From the NCBI RefSeq assembly GCF_013359735.1, contig NZ_JABFMX010000005.1, positions 62,001 through 126,000 on the forward strand: DNA of 64,000 nt, given 5' to 3'. Below the pieces are notes generated by a model. It ran no database searches and was not told the DNA's origin. It worked only from the letters and a program-made list of their open reading frames with translations. Source of the DNA: Arthrobacter sp. C9C5 (GTDB lineage: Bacteria; Actinomycetota; Actinomycetes; Actinomycetales; Micrococcaceae). Shown here piece after piece: positions 8,629 through 17,752 of this stretch (positions within the stretch are counted from its first letter, which is position 1; each line of letters begins with the position of its first letter). Position numbers and translations under genes: made by a program.

Positions 8629-10080
8629 TCAGGCCTTGGGGTTGCCGCTTTCGTCCCCGGCTCCGGGCTCACCGCTGGAATCGTCCCCGGTTTCGCCGGC
8701 ATCGTCTCCGCCCTGCTCCGCCCCGGGTTCAGCCGAGTCGAACCCGCCGCTCAGCAGCTTTTGCAGCGCGTCGTCGACCTCGGTGTCACTCGCCTCGGCC
8801 AGCTTGCGGCGTTCGCTGAAGCCCTTCGGATCGTCCAGGTCTTCGGCCGTGGGCAACAGGTCGGGGTGCTGCCAGATGGCGTCCCGGCCTTCCACACCGC
8901 GTTCTTCCTTCAGCTGGGCCCACAGCGTGGCGGCCTCGCGCAGCCGGCGGGGCCGCAGCTCAAGACCGACCAGCGAGGAGAACGCGTGCTCCGCGGGGCC
9001 GCCGGTCGCGCGCCGGCGCCGGACGGTTTCGCGCAGCGCCGCCGCCGAGGGCAGCAACTTCTCCGTCGCGGCGGCCGTGAGTTCATCCACCCAGCCCTCC
9101 ACCAGGGCCAGCGCCGTCTCGAGCTTCTCGAGGGCCTGGTCCTGGGCGGGCGTGCGCTGCGGCATGAAGACGCCCTGCGAGAGTGCTTCCTGGATGCCCT
9201 CCGGGTTGCTGGGGTCCAGCTCGCGGGCGAGTTCCTCGATCTTGGAGGTGTCGATGTGGATGCCGCGGGCGTAAGCCTCGATCGCGCCGAGCAGGTGCCC
9301 GCGCAGCCACGGGACCTGCACGAAGAGCCGGGCGTGGGCGGCTTCGCGGACCGCGAGGAAGAGGCGGATGTCGTTTTCCGGCAGGCTGAGGCCCTCGCCG
9401 AACTTCGCCACATTGGCCGGCAGCAGCGCCATTTCCAGGTCGGCCAGCGGGACGCCGATGTCGGTGGAGCTGACCACTTCGGCGGAGAGCGCGCCGATCG
9501 CCTGGCCCAGCTGCATGCCGAAGATGGCCCCGCCCATGTTCTGCAGCATCGAGGAGGCGCCGCCCATCATGGACTTCATTTCCTCGGGCATCTGCTCGGT
9601 CATGGCGGAGGAGAGCGCGTTGGCGATGCTGTTCGCGACGGGCTCCGTCAGCCGCTTCCACGTCCCCAGGGTTTCCTCGACCCATTCGGCGCGGGACCAG
9701 GCCCGGCCGATCAGTCCGGTGGCGGGAAGCTCGGTGACCTGGTCCAGCCAGAGCTCGGCGAGCCGGAGGGCCTCGTCGACTTCGCGGGACTGCGCGGCGG
9801 TGACGGACGGGTCGGACCCGCTGGCGGCCACCCGGCGGGCGTTCTCGTGCGCCAACTGCCAGTTCACCGGACCGTCGGAGGACGCGCTCATCATGGCCTG
9901 GACCTGCGAAAACATCTGGGCCAGCAGGTTCGGGTCGTTGGGCAGCCCGGCGGCCTTCGCGAGCTCTGCCGGATCGATGTCCCCCATGCCCTTGCCGCCC
10001 ATCAGGTTCTGCAGCATTTCTGCCAGCGGATCCTTGGGTTCGTCGTCCCCGTTGGACGGATTGAGTGGGTTAGAGGTCAT
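8629..10080 (-). CDS. Zinc-dependent metalloprotease-like DUF2342 protein
   Basis: Protein of 483 aa belonging to the actinobacterial DUF2342 (Rv3195-type) family, often named putative hydrolase or zinc-dependent metalloprotease. The diagnostic core is IFGMQLGQAIGALSAEVV followed by a helix with VREAAHARLFVQVPWLRGHL. REAAH occupies the place of a HExxH metalloprotease motif, with Arg replacing the first His, so catalysis is unproven. The N-terminus has a Met/Gly/Asp-rich segment, and the C-terminal 40 residues or so are acidic low-complexity sequence. The ATG at 10080 opens the conserved protein. It is divergent from the PDZ-Lon gene, the same neighbour arrangement as in mycobacteria. Its cellular role is unknown. 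Confidence 0.8.
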   Translation of the reverse strand: MTSNPLNPSNGDDEPKDPLAEMLQNLMGGKGMGDIDPAELAKAAGLPNDPNLLAQMFSQVQAMMSASSDGPVNWQLAHENARRVAASGSDPSVTAAQSREVDEALRLAELWLDQVTELPATGLIGRAWSRAEWVEETLGTWKRLTEPVANSIANALSSAMTEQMPEEMKSMMGGASSMLQNMGGAIFGMQLGQAIGALSAEVVSSTDIGVPLADLEMALLPANVAKFGEGLSLPENDIRLFLAVREAAHARLFVQVPWLRGHLLGAIEAYARGIHIDTSKIEELARELDPSNPEGIQEALSQGVFMPQRTPAQDQALEKLETALALVEGWVDELTAAATEKLLPSAAALRETVRRRRATGGPAEHAFSSLVGLELRPRRLREAATLWAQLKEERGVEGRDAIWQHPDLLPTAEDLDDPKGFSERRKLAEASDTEVDDALQKLLSGGFDSAEPGAEQGGDDAGETGDDSSGEPGAGDESGNPKA

Positions 10081-10118
10081 GATCCCGCCGATCGTCGGTG
10101 TGACTGGTGCTCATCTTC

Positions 10119-10148
10119 ACGCTACCCCTCCGTGTGAGCGGCTGTCTC
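10119..10148 (-). promoter_or_regulatory. Candidate promoter of the DUF2342 gene
   Basis: On the minus strand: GAGACA (10148-10143, 4/6), an 18-nt spacer, and TAGCGT (10124-10119). The predicted start is near 10112, giving a leader of about 30 nt before the ATG at 10080. The leader could encode a 14-codon peptide (ATG at 10114) whose stop overlaps the DUF2342 start; this is only a possibility. Confidence 0.4.
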
Positions 10149-10316
10149 CCGAAACCCGGCCACGTTCGCTGTCGGCAAAGAGCCCCTGCGGTGCCCGAGC
10201 GCGTAGTGTTAGAGGCTGGAATATTTGAAGGCTGCGGAGCCGGTTTCGGCCGCAGCCGCAGCGCCCTGATCCCGGCCCCGCAAGGGCCAAAGGCGCCGGC
10301 ACGGAGAGGTCCTTCA

Positions 10317-11546
10317 TTGACGTTTAACCAGGGCGGACAGCTCCCGGCCGAACCCGCGCCCCGCGACGGCGGCAGCGGTAACCGCGGCGCCAGCGGCAAG
10401 CCCAGCCTCTGGTCCCGGTTCACCGCCGGACGCGGCGCCGCAGGCAGCGGAGGCAGTGCCCCGGGACGGAGGACCCGTGGTGCCAACGGCGGGGGAGAAG
10501 GCAACCGCTCCTCCACCATGCTCGTCTCCGGCGTGTTGGCGATGGCCCTCGGCCTTGCCGCCATGAGTCTGCCCGTTCCCTATGTGATCGAATCGCCCGG
10601 CCCTACGTTCAATACGCTCGGCACGGACAACGGCAAGCCGGTCATCACCGTGGCGGGACACGAGACTTTCCCGGCCAGGGGCAACCTGGACCTCACCACC
10701 GTCTACGTCGACGGCGGCCCCAACGGGCCGGTCACGGTCTTCGAAGCCCTGAGCGCCTGGCTGAACGCCTCCAAGGCGGTCTATCCGGAGGAACTGATCT
10801 TCCCCCAGGGCGTCACCAAGGAACAGTCGCAGCAGGAAAGCGCGGTCGCCATGACGACCTCGCAGGAGAACGCCGTCGCCGCGGCGCTCAAGGAACTCCG
10901 TATCCCGTTCGAGCAGAAGCTGCAGGTTGCCGGGATTCCGGACGACTCGGCGTCGAAGGGCAAGATCCAGGAAGGCGACGTGCTGGTCTCGATCGCCGGC
11001 AAGCCGATCACCGCACTGAGCGTTGTCCAGGCGCAGCTCGCGGCGGGGAACGGCAAGCCGGTCACGGTCGTCGTCGACCGCAACGGCAGGCAACTGCCGC
11101 TGACGGTCACCCCGAGCAAGTCCCAGACCGGCCGCTACCTCCTCGGCGTCGTGCTGCAGTACAAGTTCAAGTTCCCCTTCAACGTCAAGATCTCGCTGGA
11201 CAAGGTCGGAGGCCCCAGCGCCGGCATGATGTTCGCCCTCGGCATTGTGGACACTGTGACGCCCGGTGACCTGACCGGCGGCAAGCATGTTGCAGGCACT
11301 GGCACCATCACGCCCGACGGCGCCGTGGGGGCCATCGGCGGGATCGGCCAGAAGATGGTCGGGGCCAGGTCCGGCGGCGCCACGATGTTCCTTGCCCCGG
11401 CGGCCAACTGCGACGACGTCGCGGGCCACATCCCGGCAGGCCTCCAGGTCGTCAAGGTGGAGAACCTGGCTGAGGCGCGCCGCGCCGTCGAGCTCGCCGC
11501 GGCTGGCGGCGACACATCGGGACTTCCGGCCTGCACCAGCAACTAG
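10317..11546 (+). CDS. PDZ-Lon (YlbL-type) membrane serine protease
   Basis: 409-aa membrane-anchored protease of the S16 (Lon-like) family. Order: basic Gly/Ala-rich cytoplasmic tail (1-65), one transmembrane helix (about 68-90), a PDZ domain (about 200-265) and a Lon proteolytic domain with the Ser-Lys dyad in KVGGPSAGMMFALG (S301) and GGIGQKMVGA (K346). It lacks the Lon ATPase. Start: TTG at 10317, preceded at good distance by GGAGAGG (10303-10309); a longer frame from 10107 has no such site. This is the counterpart of Rv3194c and precedes the UPF0182 gene as in mycobacteria. The natural substrates are unknown; a role in processing membrane or secreted proteins is inferred. Confidence 0.85.
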   Translation: MTFNQGGQLPAEPAPRDGGSGNRGASGKPSLWSRFTAGRGAAGSGGSAPGRRTRGANGGGEGNRSSTMLVSGVLAMALGLAAMSLPVPYVIESPGPTFNTLGTDNGKPVITVAGHETFPARGNLDLTTVYVDGGPNGPVTVFEALSAWLNASKAVYPEELIFPQGVTKEQSQQESAVAMTTSQENAVAAALKELRIPFEQKLQVAGIPDDSASKGKIQEGDVLVSIAGKPITALSVVQAQLAAGNGKPVTVVVDRNGRQLPLTVTPSKSQTGRYLLGVVLQYKFKFPFNVKISLDKVGGPSAGMMFALGIVDTVTPGDLTGGKHVAGTGTITPDGAVGAIGGIGQKMVGARSGGATMFLAPAANCDDVAGHIPAGLQVVKVENLAEARRAVELAAAGGDTSGLPACTSN

Positions 11547-11705
11547 ACTGACCCCGGAACTAAGCTCAGGCGCCACTCGTGGCACTAATGACGGCCGCTG
11601 CCGCCCTGACGGGGCGGCGCCGGCAGTCGCTAGACTGCAGCAACACGATGCACTTAGACAACTAAAAAACCAGCAGCACTGACGACCAGCTATGAGGTAC
11701 CGAGT

Positions 11706-14700
11706 TTGTCCCGTCCCAGCACCGTCCCACCCGGAAGGCCACAGCAACGGCGAGGCGCACTGACGCCGACACTGATTGTTGTCGCCCTGATCGTCGTGGG
11801 CTTCATCTTCTTCGCCAATGTCTGGACGGACGTCCTCTGGTACCAGCAGTTGGGCTTCTTCGAAGTCTTCCTGACCGAGAACATCGCACGGATCGCTATC
11901 TTCCTGGCCGGCTTCGCCGTGATGTTCGCCGCCGTGTTCTTTGCGATCCGGATCGCCTATATCGCCCGGCCGGTCTACGCACCCGACTCGGACGTCCGCG
12001 ACAACCTCAACCGCTACCAGGCCCAGCTTGAGCCGATCCGCCGCGTCGTCATGGTCGGCCTGCCGGTGCTCTTCGGCCTCTTCGCCGGCAGCGCGGCCGC
12101 CAGCCAGTGGCAAAAGGTGATGCTCTTCCTCAACCAGGAGCCCTTCGGCCAGAACGATCCGCAATTCAACCTGGACATCAGTTTCTACCTCATGACACTG
12201 CCCTTCCTGGGCTTCGTCACCGGTTTCCTGATCAGCGTCGCCGTCGTGGCCGGAATCGCCGGGATCCTCACGCACTACCTCTACGGCAGCATCCGCCTGA
12301 TGGAGCGCGGCGTCTTCACCAGCCGCGCCGCCCAGATCCACCTCGCGGTCGCGGGCGCGGCGTTCCTGCTGCTGCTCGGCGTCAACTTCTGGCTTGACCG
12401 CTACTCCGCTGTGCTGAACAACGGCGGCCGCTGGGCCGGCGCGCTGTACACCGACGTGAACGCGGTCATCCCCACCAAGGCCATCCTTGCCGTCGCCGCC
12501 GCGCTCGTGGCCGTCCTTTTCATCGTTGCCGCCGTGATCGGCAAGTGGCGCTTGCCGGTCATCGGCACCGCCATGCTCGTGATCACCTCGATCCTGGCCG
12601 GCGGCGTCTACCCGTGGGTGATCCAGCAGTTCCAGGTCCGCCCCTCGGAGCAGACCCTGGAGAAGAAGTACATCGAGCGCAACATCACCATGACCCGCGC
12701 CGCCTATGGCCTGGATAAGATCCAGGAGAAGCGCTACGAGGCCACCACCAAAGCCACCACCGGCGCCCTCGCCCCGGACGCCCAGACCACCGCCAACATC
12801 CGCCTGCTGGACCCGAACCTGATCTCGGACGCGTTCTCCCAGCTGGAGCAGTACCGGCCGTACTACCAGTTCCCGAGCAGCCTGAACGTGGACCGCTATG
12901 AGGTCAACGGCAAGATCCAGGACACCGTCATCGCCGTGCGCGAGCTTAACCCGGGCGGCCTGGCCACCAACCAGCAGTCCTGGCTCAACAAGCACGTGGT
13001 CTACACCCACGGGTACGGCGTGGTCGCGGCCAAGGGCAACAAGTTCACCGCGGACGGCAAGCCCGAGTTCCTGCAGTCGGGCATCCCGTCCACGGGCGTG
13101 CTGGGGACCGACACCAGCTACCAGCCGCGGATCTACTTCGGCGAGAATTCGCCGGACTACTCGATCGTCGGCGCCCCGGCCGGTGCCGCGCACCGCGAGC
13201 AGGACCGCCCGGCGGCCAAGGAAGGCGACGCCGGAACGCAGTACACCTTCACCGGCAACGGCGGTCCGAACGTGGGCAGCTTCTTCAACAAGATCCTCTA
13301 CTCGATCAAGTTCCAGTCCTCGGACCTGCTGCTGTCCGACGGCGTCAACGCCGAGTCGCAGATCCTTTACGACCGGAGCCCGAAGGACCGGGTGGAGAAA
13401 GTCGCGCCCTACCTGACCGTCGACGGAAACGCCTACCCCGCCGTCGTCGACGGCCGGGTGAAGTGGATTGTGGACGGCTACACCACGAGCCCGTATTTCC
13501 CGTACTCGCAGCAGGAGCAGCTCTCGGACGCCACGCGGGACTCGCAGACCTCGGCCGGCCGCACCGCCGCGTTGCCGAGCAACTCCGTCAACTACATCCG
13601 AAACTCGGTCAAGGCCACCGTGGACGCCTACGACGGTTCCGTCACGCTCTACGCCTGGGACGACCAGGATCCGGTCCTGAAGGCCTGGCAGAAGGTGTTC
13701 CCGACCTCCCTGAAGCCGTACTCGGAGATGTCCGGCGCCCTGATGAGCCATGTCCGCTACCCGGAGGACCTGTTCAAGGTCCAGCGCGAACTCCTGGGCC
13801 GATACCACGTGACGAACCCGGACAGCTTCTTCACCAACAACGATGCCTGGAGCGTGCCGAACGATCCGACCGTCAAGGAGGAGGGGGTCAAACAGCCGCC
13901 GTTCTACATGTCGCTGCAGATGCCCGACCAGGACAAGCCTGCCTTCCAGCTGACGTCTTCATTCATCCCGCAGGTAGTCAATGGCAATGCGCGCAACGTG
14001 CTCTACGGCTTCCTGGCCGCGGACTCGGATGCCGGCAACCAGAAGGGCGTGAAGGCGGCGAGCTACGGGCAGTTGCGGCTGCTGCAGATTCCGCCGGAAG
14101 CCAACGTCCCCGGGCCCGGCCAGGCGCAGAACAAGTTCAACTCCGATCCCACCGTGTCGCAGGCCCTGAACCTGCTGCGCCAGGGCGCATCGGCGGTGCT
14201 CAACGGCAACCTGCTGACGCTGCCGGTAGGCGGGGGCCTGCTCTACGTGCAGCCGGTGTACCTGAAGTCGACCGGCGAGACCTCCTACCCGACGCTGCAA
14301 CGGGTCCTGGTCGCGTTCGGTGACAAGATCGGCTTCGCACCGACCCTTGACGAGGCACTGAACCAGCTTTTCGGCGGCCGATCGGGCGCGACCGCCGGCG
14401 ACGCCGCCAACAACGGCCAAACCCCTGCCACCCCGGCCCCGGGAGCAACGCCCCCGGCCGCCGGCGGTACGACGGACGCCAAAGCGGAACTGAAGGCGGC
14501 CCTCGAAGAGGCCAACGCTGCGATCCAGGCCGGCCAGGCGGCCCTGGCCAAGGGTGACTTCGCGGCCTACGGCGAGCAACAGAAGAAGCTCTCCGCGGCC
14601 CTGCAGCGGGCGATCGACGCGGAAGCCAAGATCAACACGCCGTCGCCGTCGCCGTCACCGTCGGCCACGCCGTCGCCGAGCGGCAGCGCGTCACCGTCGG

Positions 14701-14729
14701 CCACGCCATCGCCCTCGCCGAGCAAGTAG
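11706..14729 (+). CDS. UPF0182 family integral membrane protein
   Basis: 1007-aa protein matching the UPF0182 (COG1615) family, similar in length to Rv3193c. About seven hydrophobic helices fall in the first 330 residues, starting with [20 protein letters not shown] (about 20-39). A large extracytoplasmic domain follows, with conserved segments such as [13 protein letters not shown] and [19 protein letters not shown]. The C-terminus adds an Ala/Gln helix and a Pro/Ser repeat tail (about the last 30 residues) that may span the cell wall. TTG at 11706 is used, with GAGG upstream. The function is unknown in the literature I recall. Confidence 0.85.
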   Translation: MSRPSTVPPGRPQQRRGALTPTLIVVALIVVGFIFFANVWTDVLWYQQLGFFEVFLTENIARIAIFLAGFAVMFAAVFFAIRIAYIARPVYAPDSDVRDNLNRYQAQLEPIRRVVMVGLPVLFGLFAGSAAASQWQKVMLFLNQEPFGQNDPQFNLDISFYLMTLPFLGFVTGFLISVAVVAGIAGILTHYLYGSIRLMERGVFTSRAAQIHLAVAGAAFLLLLGVNFWLDRYSAVLNNGGRWAGALYTDVNAVIPTKAILAVAAALVAVLFIVAAVIGKWRLPVIGTAMLVITSILAGGVYPWVIQQFQVRPSEQTLEKKYIERNITMTRAAYGLDKIQEKRYEATTKATTGALAPDAQTTANIRLLDPNLISDAFSQLEQYRPYYQFPSSLNVDRYEVNGKIQDTVIAVRELNPGGLATNQQSWLNKHVVYTHGYGVVAAKGNKFTADGKPEFLQSGIPSTGVLGTDTSYQPRIYFGENSPDYSIVGAPAGAAHREQDRPAAKEGDAGTQYTFTGNGGPNVGSFFNKILYSIKFQSSDLLLSDGVNAESQILYDRSPKDRVEKVAPYLTVDGNAYPAVVDGRVKWIVDGYTTSPYFPYSQQEQLSDATRDSQTSAGRTAALPSNSVNYIRNSVKATVDAYDGSVTLYAWDDQDPVLKAWQKVFPTSLKPYSEMSGALMSHVRYPEDLFKVQRELLGRYHVTNPDSFFTNNDAWSVPNDPTVKEEGVKQPPFYMSLQMPDQDKPAFQLTSSFIPQVVNGNARNVLYGFLAADSDAGNQKGVKAASYGQLRLLQIPPEANVPGPGQAQNKFNSDPTVSQALNLLRQGASAVLNGNLLTLPVGGGLLYVQPVYLKSTGETSYPTLQRVLVAFGDKIGFAPTLDEALNQLFGGRSGATAGDAANNGQTPATPAPGATPPAAGGTTDAKAELKAALEEANAAIQAGQAALAKGDFAAYGEQQKKLSAALQRAIDAEAKINTPSPSPSPSATPSPSGSASPSATPSPSPSK

Positions 14730-14765
14730 GCGCAGGCGGCCCGACAGGCATTTGCAGGAAGGCCG

Positions 14766-14808
14766 AAGGCCGGATTCCCCGTTCCGTTGGAGCGGGGGAT
14801 CCGGCCTT
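14766..14808 (+). terminator. Rho-independent terminator after UPF0182 gene
   Basis: 15-nt arms 14766-14780 and 14794-14808 (AAGGCCGGATTCCCC against GGGGGATCCGGCCTT, one wobble) with a 13-nt loop, followed by TCGCCTT. Confidence 0.75.
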
Positions 14809-14921
14809 TCGCCTTGGCCTGGGCGGACGAACCGGCACGTTGCGGCCCCGGGCGGGGCCTCCGGGGCAGGATTCTTTTGACGTTCTAGTGACGGATGGGA
14901 CGCACATCACGCCGCCCCGAT

Positions 14922-14950
14922 TTGGCCTGCCGTTCACCGGCAGGTAAAGT
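14922..14950 (+). promoter_or_regulatory. Candidate promoter of first tRNA-fMet
   Basis: TTGGCC (14922-14927), a 17-nt spacer, and TAAAGT (14945-14950), 11 nt before the mature tRNA 5' end. Both boxes match 4 of 6 consensus bases. No equally good promoter precedes the second copy. Confidence 0.5.
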
Positions 14951-14961
14951 TGATCATGCGA

Positions 14962-15035
14962 CGCGGGGTGGAGCAGTTCGGTAGCTCGCTGGGCTCATAA
15001 CCCAGAGGTCACAGGTTCAAATCCTGTCCCCGCAA
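14962..15035 (+). tRNA. Initiator tRNA-fMet (CAT), copy 1
   Basis: 74-nt cloverleaf starting CGCGGGGTGGAGCAG and ending CCCCGCA plus discriminator A. The anticodon loop is CTCATAA. Initiator features are visible: an unpaired C1 and A72 at the acceptor end, and three consecutive G-C pairs (GGG/CCC) in the anticodon stem. No CCA is encoded (CTG follows). The sequence is identical to the copy at 15213. Confidence 0.97.
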
Positions 15036-15040
15036 CTGAG

Positions 15041-15078
15041 AAGAAGTCCGGAACACTGGAAAGTGCTCCGGACTTCTT
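15041..15078 (+). terminator. Terminator after tRNA-fMet copy 1
   Basis: Perfect 12-nt arms AAGAAGTCCGGA (15041-15052) and TCCGGACTTCTT (15067-15078), with an additional CACT/AGTG stem inside. GCTTTA follows. It begins only a few bases after the tRNA. Confidence 0.85.
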
Positions 15079-15212
15079 GCTTTAAGCCGTAAGGGCTTCG
15101 AAAGGATTCCCGGCGGCGCCCGGTTCTATCGGCGCCGGAGCGGGCAAGGGGCGCCCGTGGACCCGGCGGTGGTCGGGGCGGCGGCGAAAGTAGGGTAGTG
15201 TTGATCAAGCGA

Positions 15213-15286
15213 CGCGGGGTGGAGCAGTTCGGTAGCTCGCTGGGCTCATAACCCAGAGGTCACAGGTTCAAATCCTGTCCCCGCAA
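15213..15286 (+). tRNA. Initiator tRNA-fMet (CAT), copy 2
   Basis: Identical over all 74 nt to the copy at 14962, with the same C1/A72 mismatch and GGG/CCC anticodon stem. This copy is followed by a genome-encoded CCA (15287-15289). The 12 bases just upstream (TTGATCAAGCGA) also match copy 1 except for one base, pointing to a local duplication. Confidence 0.97.
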
Positions 15287-15300
15287 CCAATGGCAGTAAC

Positions 15301-15336
15301 AGCAAAGGCCCGGATCCCAGGATCCGGGCCTTTGCT
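15301..15336. terminator. Bidirectional terminator, tRNA-fMet copy 2 / photolyase
   Basis: Perfect 17-nt arms (15301-15317 and 15320-15336) with CA between them. GTTT follows on the plus strand. It lies 12 nt after the second tRNA and just beyond the end of the convergent photolyase gene. Confidence 0.85.
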
Positions 15337-15341
15337 GTTTC

Positions 15342-16766
15342 CTAGGCTTCCTTAAGCCGCTGGTAGGTCTCCAGCGCCCGCGCCCGCGACTCGGGAAGGC
15401 CCACGATCGGGCCCGGGTAGCCGGCCGCGCCGCCGTCGGCCTTCCACGGTTCGTGTACCGCCTTGTCGTCGAGGCCGGCAAGCTCCGGAACAAAGGCCCG
15501 CAGGTAGCGGCCGGCGGCGTCGAACTTCTTGCTCTGGGTGACCGGGTTGAAGATCCGGAAGTAGGGGGAGGCGTCGGCTCCGGAACCGGCCACCCACTGC
15601 CAGTTGGCCGGGTTGCTCGCGGCGTCGGCATCCACCAGGGTGTCCCAGAACCACGCCTCCCCGAGCCGCCAGTCGGCCAGCAGGTTCTTGACCAGGAACG
15701 AGGCCGCCGCCATCCGGACACGGTTGTGCATCCAGCCGGTCTGCCACAGCTGGCGCATGCCGGCGTCCACCAGCGGATAGCCCGTGCGGCCCTGCTGCCA
15801 CGCCTGCAGTTCGGCGTCCGACGGCGTCTGCCAGGCGAAGCGGTCAAACTCGGGGCGGTAGTTGCGGGTGGCCAGCTGCGGGTTCTCGTAGAGCAGCTGC
15901 CAGCAGAATTCCCGCCAGCCGAGTTCGGAGCGGAAGATTCCGACGTCGGCCGGTGCTCCGTGCGGGTAGCGTTCCCGCAGTGCATACCAGACCCGGAACG
16001 GGCTGATCTCGCCGAAGCGCAGGTGCGGGGAGAGCCTGCTGGTGCCCTCGACGCCGGGGACGTCCCTGCCGGTGCCGTAGTCGGCGGCCGGCCCGGCCAG
16101 GAAGTCTTCCAGCCTGCTCTGCGCGCCCGCCTCGCCCGGCGTCCATTCCGCGGCGAGCCCGGCGCTCCAGTCCGGGCTGTGGGGGAGCAGGTGCCAGCTT
16201 TCCAGAACTTCGCTCTCCGGGAGTTCACCGGCGCCGGTCTTGGCCGGCTCGGGGAGCCGCTGCGGCGCGTCCAGCGGCAGGCGGGGCTCCGGCGCGTCGA
16301 GGCAGGCCTTCCAGAACGGGGTGAAGACCTTGTACGGGCCGCCGGAACCGGTCCGCACCGTCCACGGCTCGAACATCAGACTGGCCTGGAAGCTCGAGGC
16401 GCTGATCTCCCGCCCCGCCGCCCAGTCCTTGAGGCCGGCGTCGATGGCGCGTTCCGGGCCGCCGTAGCGGCGGTTCCAGAGCAGCCGGGTGGCGCCGGTT
16501 TCCTCGGCCAGCCCCCGGATGACCTCCCCCGCCTGGCCACGCCGGAGGAGCAGGCGGGAACCTGCCGCCTCAAGGTCGGCGGCAAGCGACTCGAGCGAAT
16601 GGTGCAGCCACCACTTCGCGGCGCCGCCGAGGGGCCGCACACCCGGCGAAACCTCGTCCAGCACATAGACGACGGTCAGAGGGCTGCCGAGCGCGGCGGC
16701 TTCCGCCAGGGCGGGGTTGTCGTCGAGGCGGAGGTCATCGCGGAGCCAGAGAAGGGTCGAAGACAT
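15342..16766 (-). CDS. phr: Deoxyribodipyrimidine photolyase
   Basis: 474-aa class I cryptochrome/photolyase protein that repairs UV-induced cyclobutane dimers using light. The N-terminal antenna-binding domain starts LLWLRDDLRLDDNPALAEA. The C-terminal FAD domain contains GTSRLSPHLRFGEISPF, SELGWREFCWQLLYENP, GYPLVDAGMRQLWQTGWMHN and WDTLVDADAASNPANWQWV, all typical of the family. These include the Trp-rich segments used for FAD photoreduction. ATG at 16766 is preceded at 6 nt by a -10-like TAGCGT. It stands alone between two terminators. CPD specificity is inferred from the class and not proven. Confidence 0.9.
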   Translation of the reverse strand: MSSTLLWLRDDLRLDDNPALAEAAALGSPLTVVYVLDEVSPGVRPLGGAAKWWLHHSLESLAADLEAAGSRLLLRRGQAGEVIRGLAEETGATRLLWNRRYGGPERAIDAGLKDWAAGREISASSFQASLMFEPWTVRTGSGGPYKVFTPFWKACLDAPEPRLPLDAPQRLPEPAKTGAGELPESEVLESWHLLPHSPDWSAGLAAEWTPGEAGAQSRLEDFLAGPAADYGTGRDVPGVEGTSRLSPHLRFGEISPFRVWYALRERYPHGAPADVGIFRSELGWREFCWQLLYENPQLATRNYRPEFDRFAWQTPSDAELQAWQQGRTGYPLVDAGMRQLWQTGWMHNRVRMAAASFLVKNLLADWRLGEAWFWDTLVDADAASNPANWQWVAGSGADASPYFRIFNPVTQSKKFDAAGRYLRAFVPELAGLDDKAVHEPWKADGGAAGYPGPIVGLPESRARALETYQRLKEA

Positions 16767-16772
16767 GGCTCA

Positions 16773-16778
16773 ACGCTA
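16773..16778 (-). promoter_or_regulatory. Candidate -10 of leaderless photolyase mRNA
   Basis: TAGCGT on the minus strand, then 6 nt, then the ATG at 16766. No Shine-Dalgarno sequence is obvious and the -35 is weak. Confidence 0.4.
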
Positions 16779-16810
16779 CTGGATTGGGGGCGCTCCGGGG
16801 ACACAGCAAA

Positions 16811-16836
16811 GGCCGGGCACCCAGCGGTGCCCGGCC
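16811..16836 (-). terminator. Terminator of pspA
   Basis: Perfect 11-nt arms GGCCGGGCACC (16811-16821) and GGTGCCCGGCC (16826-16836) with a 4-nt loop. On the minus strand a TTTGCTGTGT stretch follows. It sits 13 bases after the pspA stop. Confidence 0.8.
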
Positions 16837-16848
16837 CCGCCTCAAGGG

Positions 16849-17637
16849 TTAGAGCTTGTCGAAGTCGACTTCCTCCACCGTGGAGCGGGCGGCCGAGCCG
16901 TTTCCGGACCCGAGTGCCGGGGTGGCGCCGCCGGACTTGAGCGCCGCCAGGCGGGCCTCGATCTCGGTCTGCTCGCCGAGGTCCTCCAGGGAGTTGAACT
17001 GGGCGTCCAGGCTGGAGGCGGCGAGTTCCTGCTGGCCGCGGACCTTGGCCTCCTCGCGGCGGATCTTCTCCTCGAAGCGGCCCACCTCGGAGGTCGGATC
17101 CATGATGTCAATGCTCTTGAGGGCATCGTGCACCTGGGTCTGCGCGGCGGCCGTCTTGGACCGGGCCACCAGTTCGTTGCGCTTGCTGGTGAGCTCGTTG
17201 AGCTTGCCCTTCATCTGGTCCAGGCCGTGCTTGAGCTTGTCCACGACGTCGGTCTGGGAAGCGATGCTGGGCTCGGCCGACTTCGCCTCGTTCTCCGACG
17301 ACATCTGGCGCTGCAGGGCCACCTTGGCCAGGTTGTCGAACTTCTCGGCATCCACAATGTCGCCCTTGGCACGGTATTCGTCGGCCTTGCGGGAGGCGGC
17401 CAGTGCCTTGTTGCCCCAGTCCTGGGCGTTCTTGATGTCCTCGTTGTAGTCGTCCTGGAGCATGCGCAGGTTGCCGATGGTCTGGGCGACCGCTGATTCG
17501 GCCTCGGCGATGTTGTTCGTGTAGTCGCGGACCATCTGGTCCAGCATCTTCTGCGGGTCCTCGGCCTGGTCCAGCAAGGAGTTGATGTTCGCCTTCGCCA
17601 GCTGCGCCATGCGGCCGAAAATGGACTGCTTAACCAT
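16849..17637 (-). CDS. pspA: Phage shock protein A (PspA/IM30 family)
   Basis: 262-aa coiled-coil protein of the PspA/Vipp1 (ESCRT-III-like) family, which binds stressed cytoplasmic membranes. The N-terminus MVKQSIFGRMAQLAKANINS is the usual amphipathic helix, followed by SLLDQAEDPQKMLDQMVRDY and long heptad-rich helices to about residue 230. The C-terminal 30 residues or so are Gly/Ser/Ala-rich. ATG with GAAAGG upstream. It lies 115 bases downstream of the TPM-domain gene on the same strand, so the two may be co-transcribed. No pspB/pspC or PspF homologue is nearby. Confidence 0.9.
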   Translation of the reverse strand: MVKQSIFGRMAQLAKANINSLLDQAEDPQKMLDQMVRDYTNNIAEAESAVAQTIGNLRMLQDDYNEDIKNAQDWGNKALAASRKADEYRAKGDIVDAEKFDNLAKVALQRQMSSENEAKSAEPSIASQTDVVDKLKHGLDQMKGKLNELTSKRNELVARSKTAAAQTQVHDALKSIDIMDPTSEVGRFEEKIRREEAKVRGQQELAASSLDAQFNSLEDLGEQTEIEARLAALKSGGATPALGSGNGSAARSTVEEVDFDKL

Positions 17638-17752
17638 GGTGTTACCTTTCGTCCTATCCAGTGGTGGCCACTGAATTCGGTGAACAGTGAATGTACCGCT
17701 TCTACCCGCCGGCTGGATCGAGTCCGCCGGCGCCTAGTCTGTAACCGGCCGG

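Noticed and set aside
10314..13808. Antisense reading frame of over 1100 codons opposite the PDZ-Lon and UPF0182 genes
   Set aside because: Spans two conserved genes on the other strand and has no domain; mirror of GC-rich third positions.
14641..14725. Repeat tract at the end of the UPF0182 gene as a mobile repeat
   Set aside because: It encodes a Pro/Ser/Ala tail in frame and is ordinary low-complexity coding sequence.
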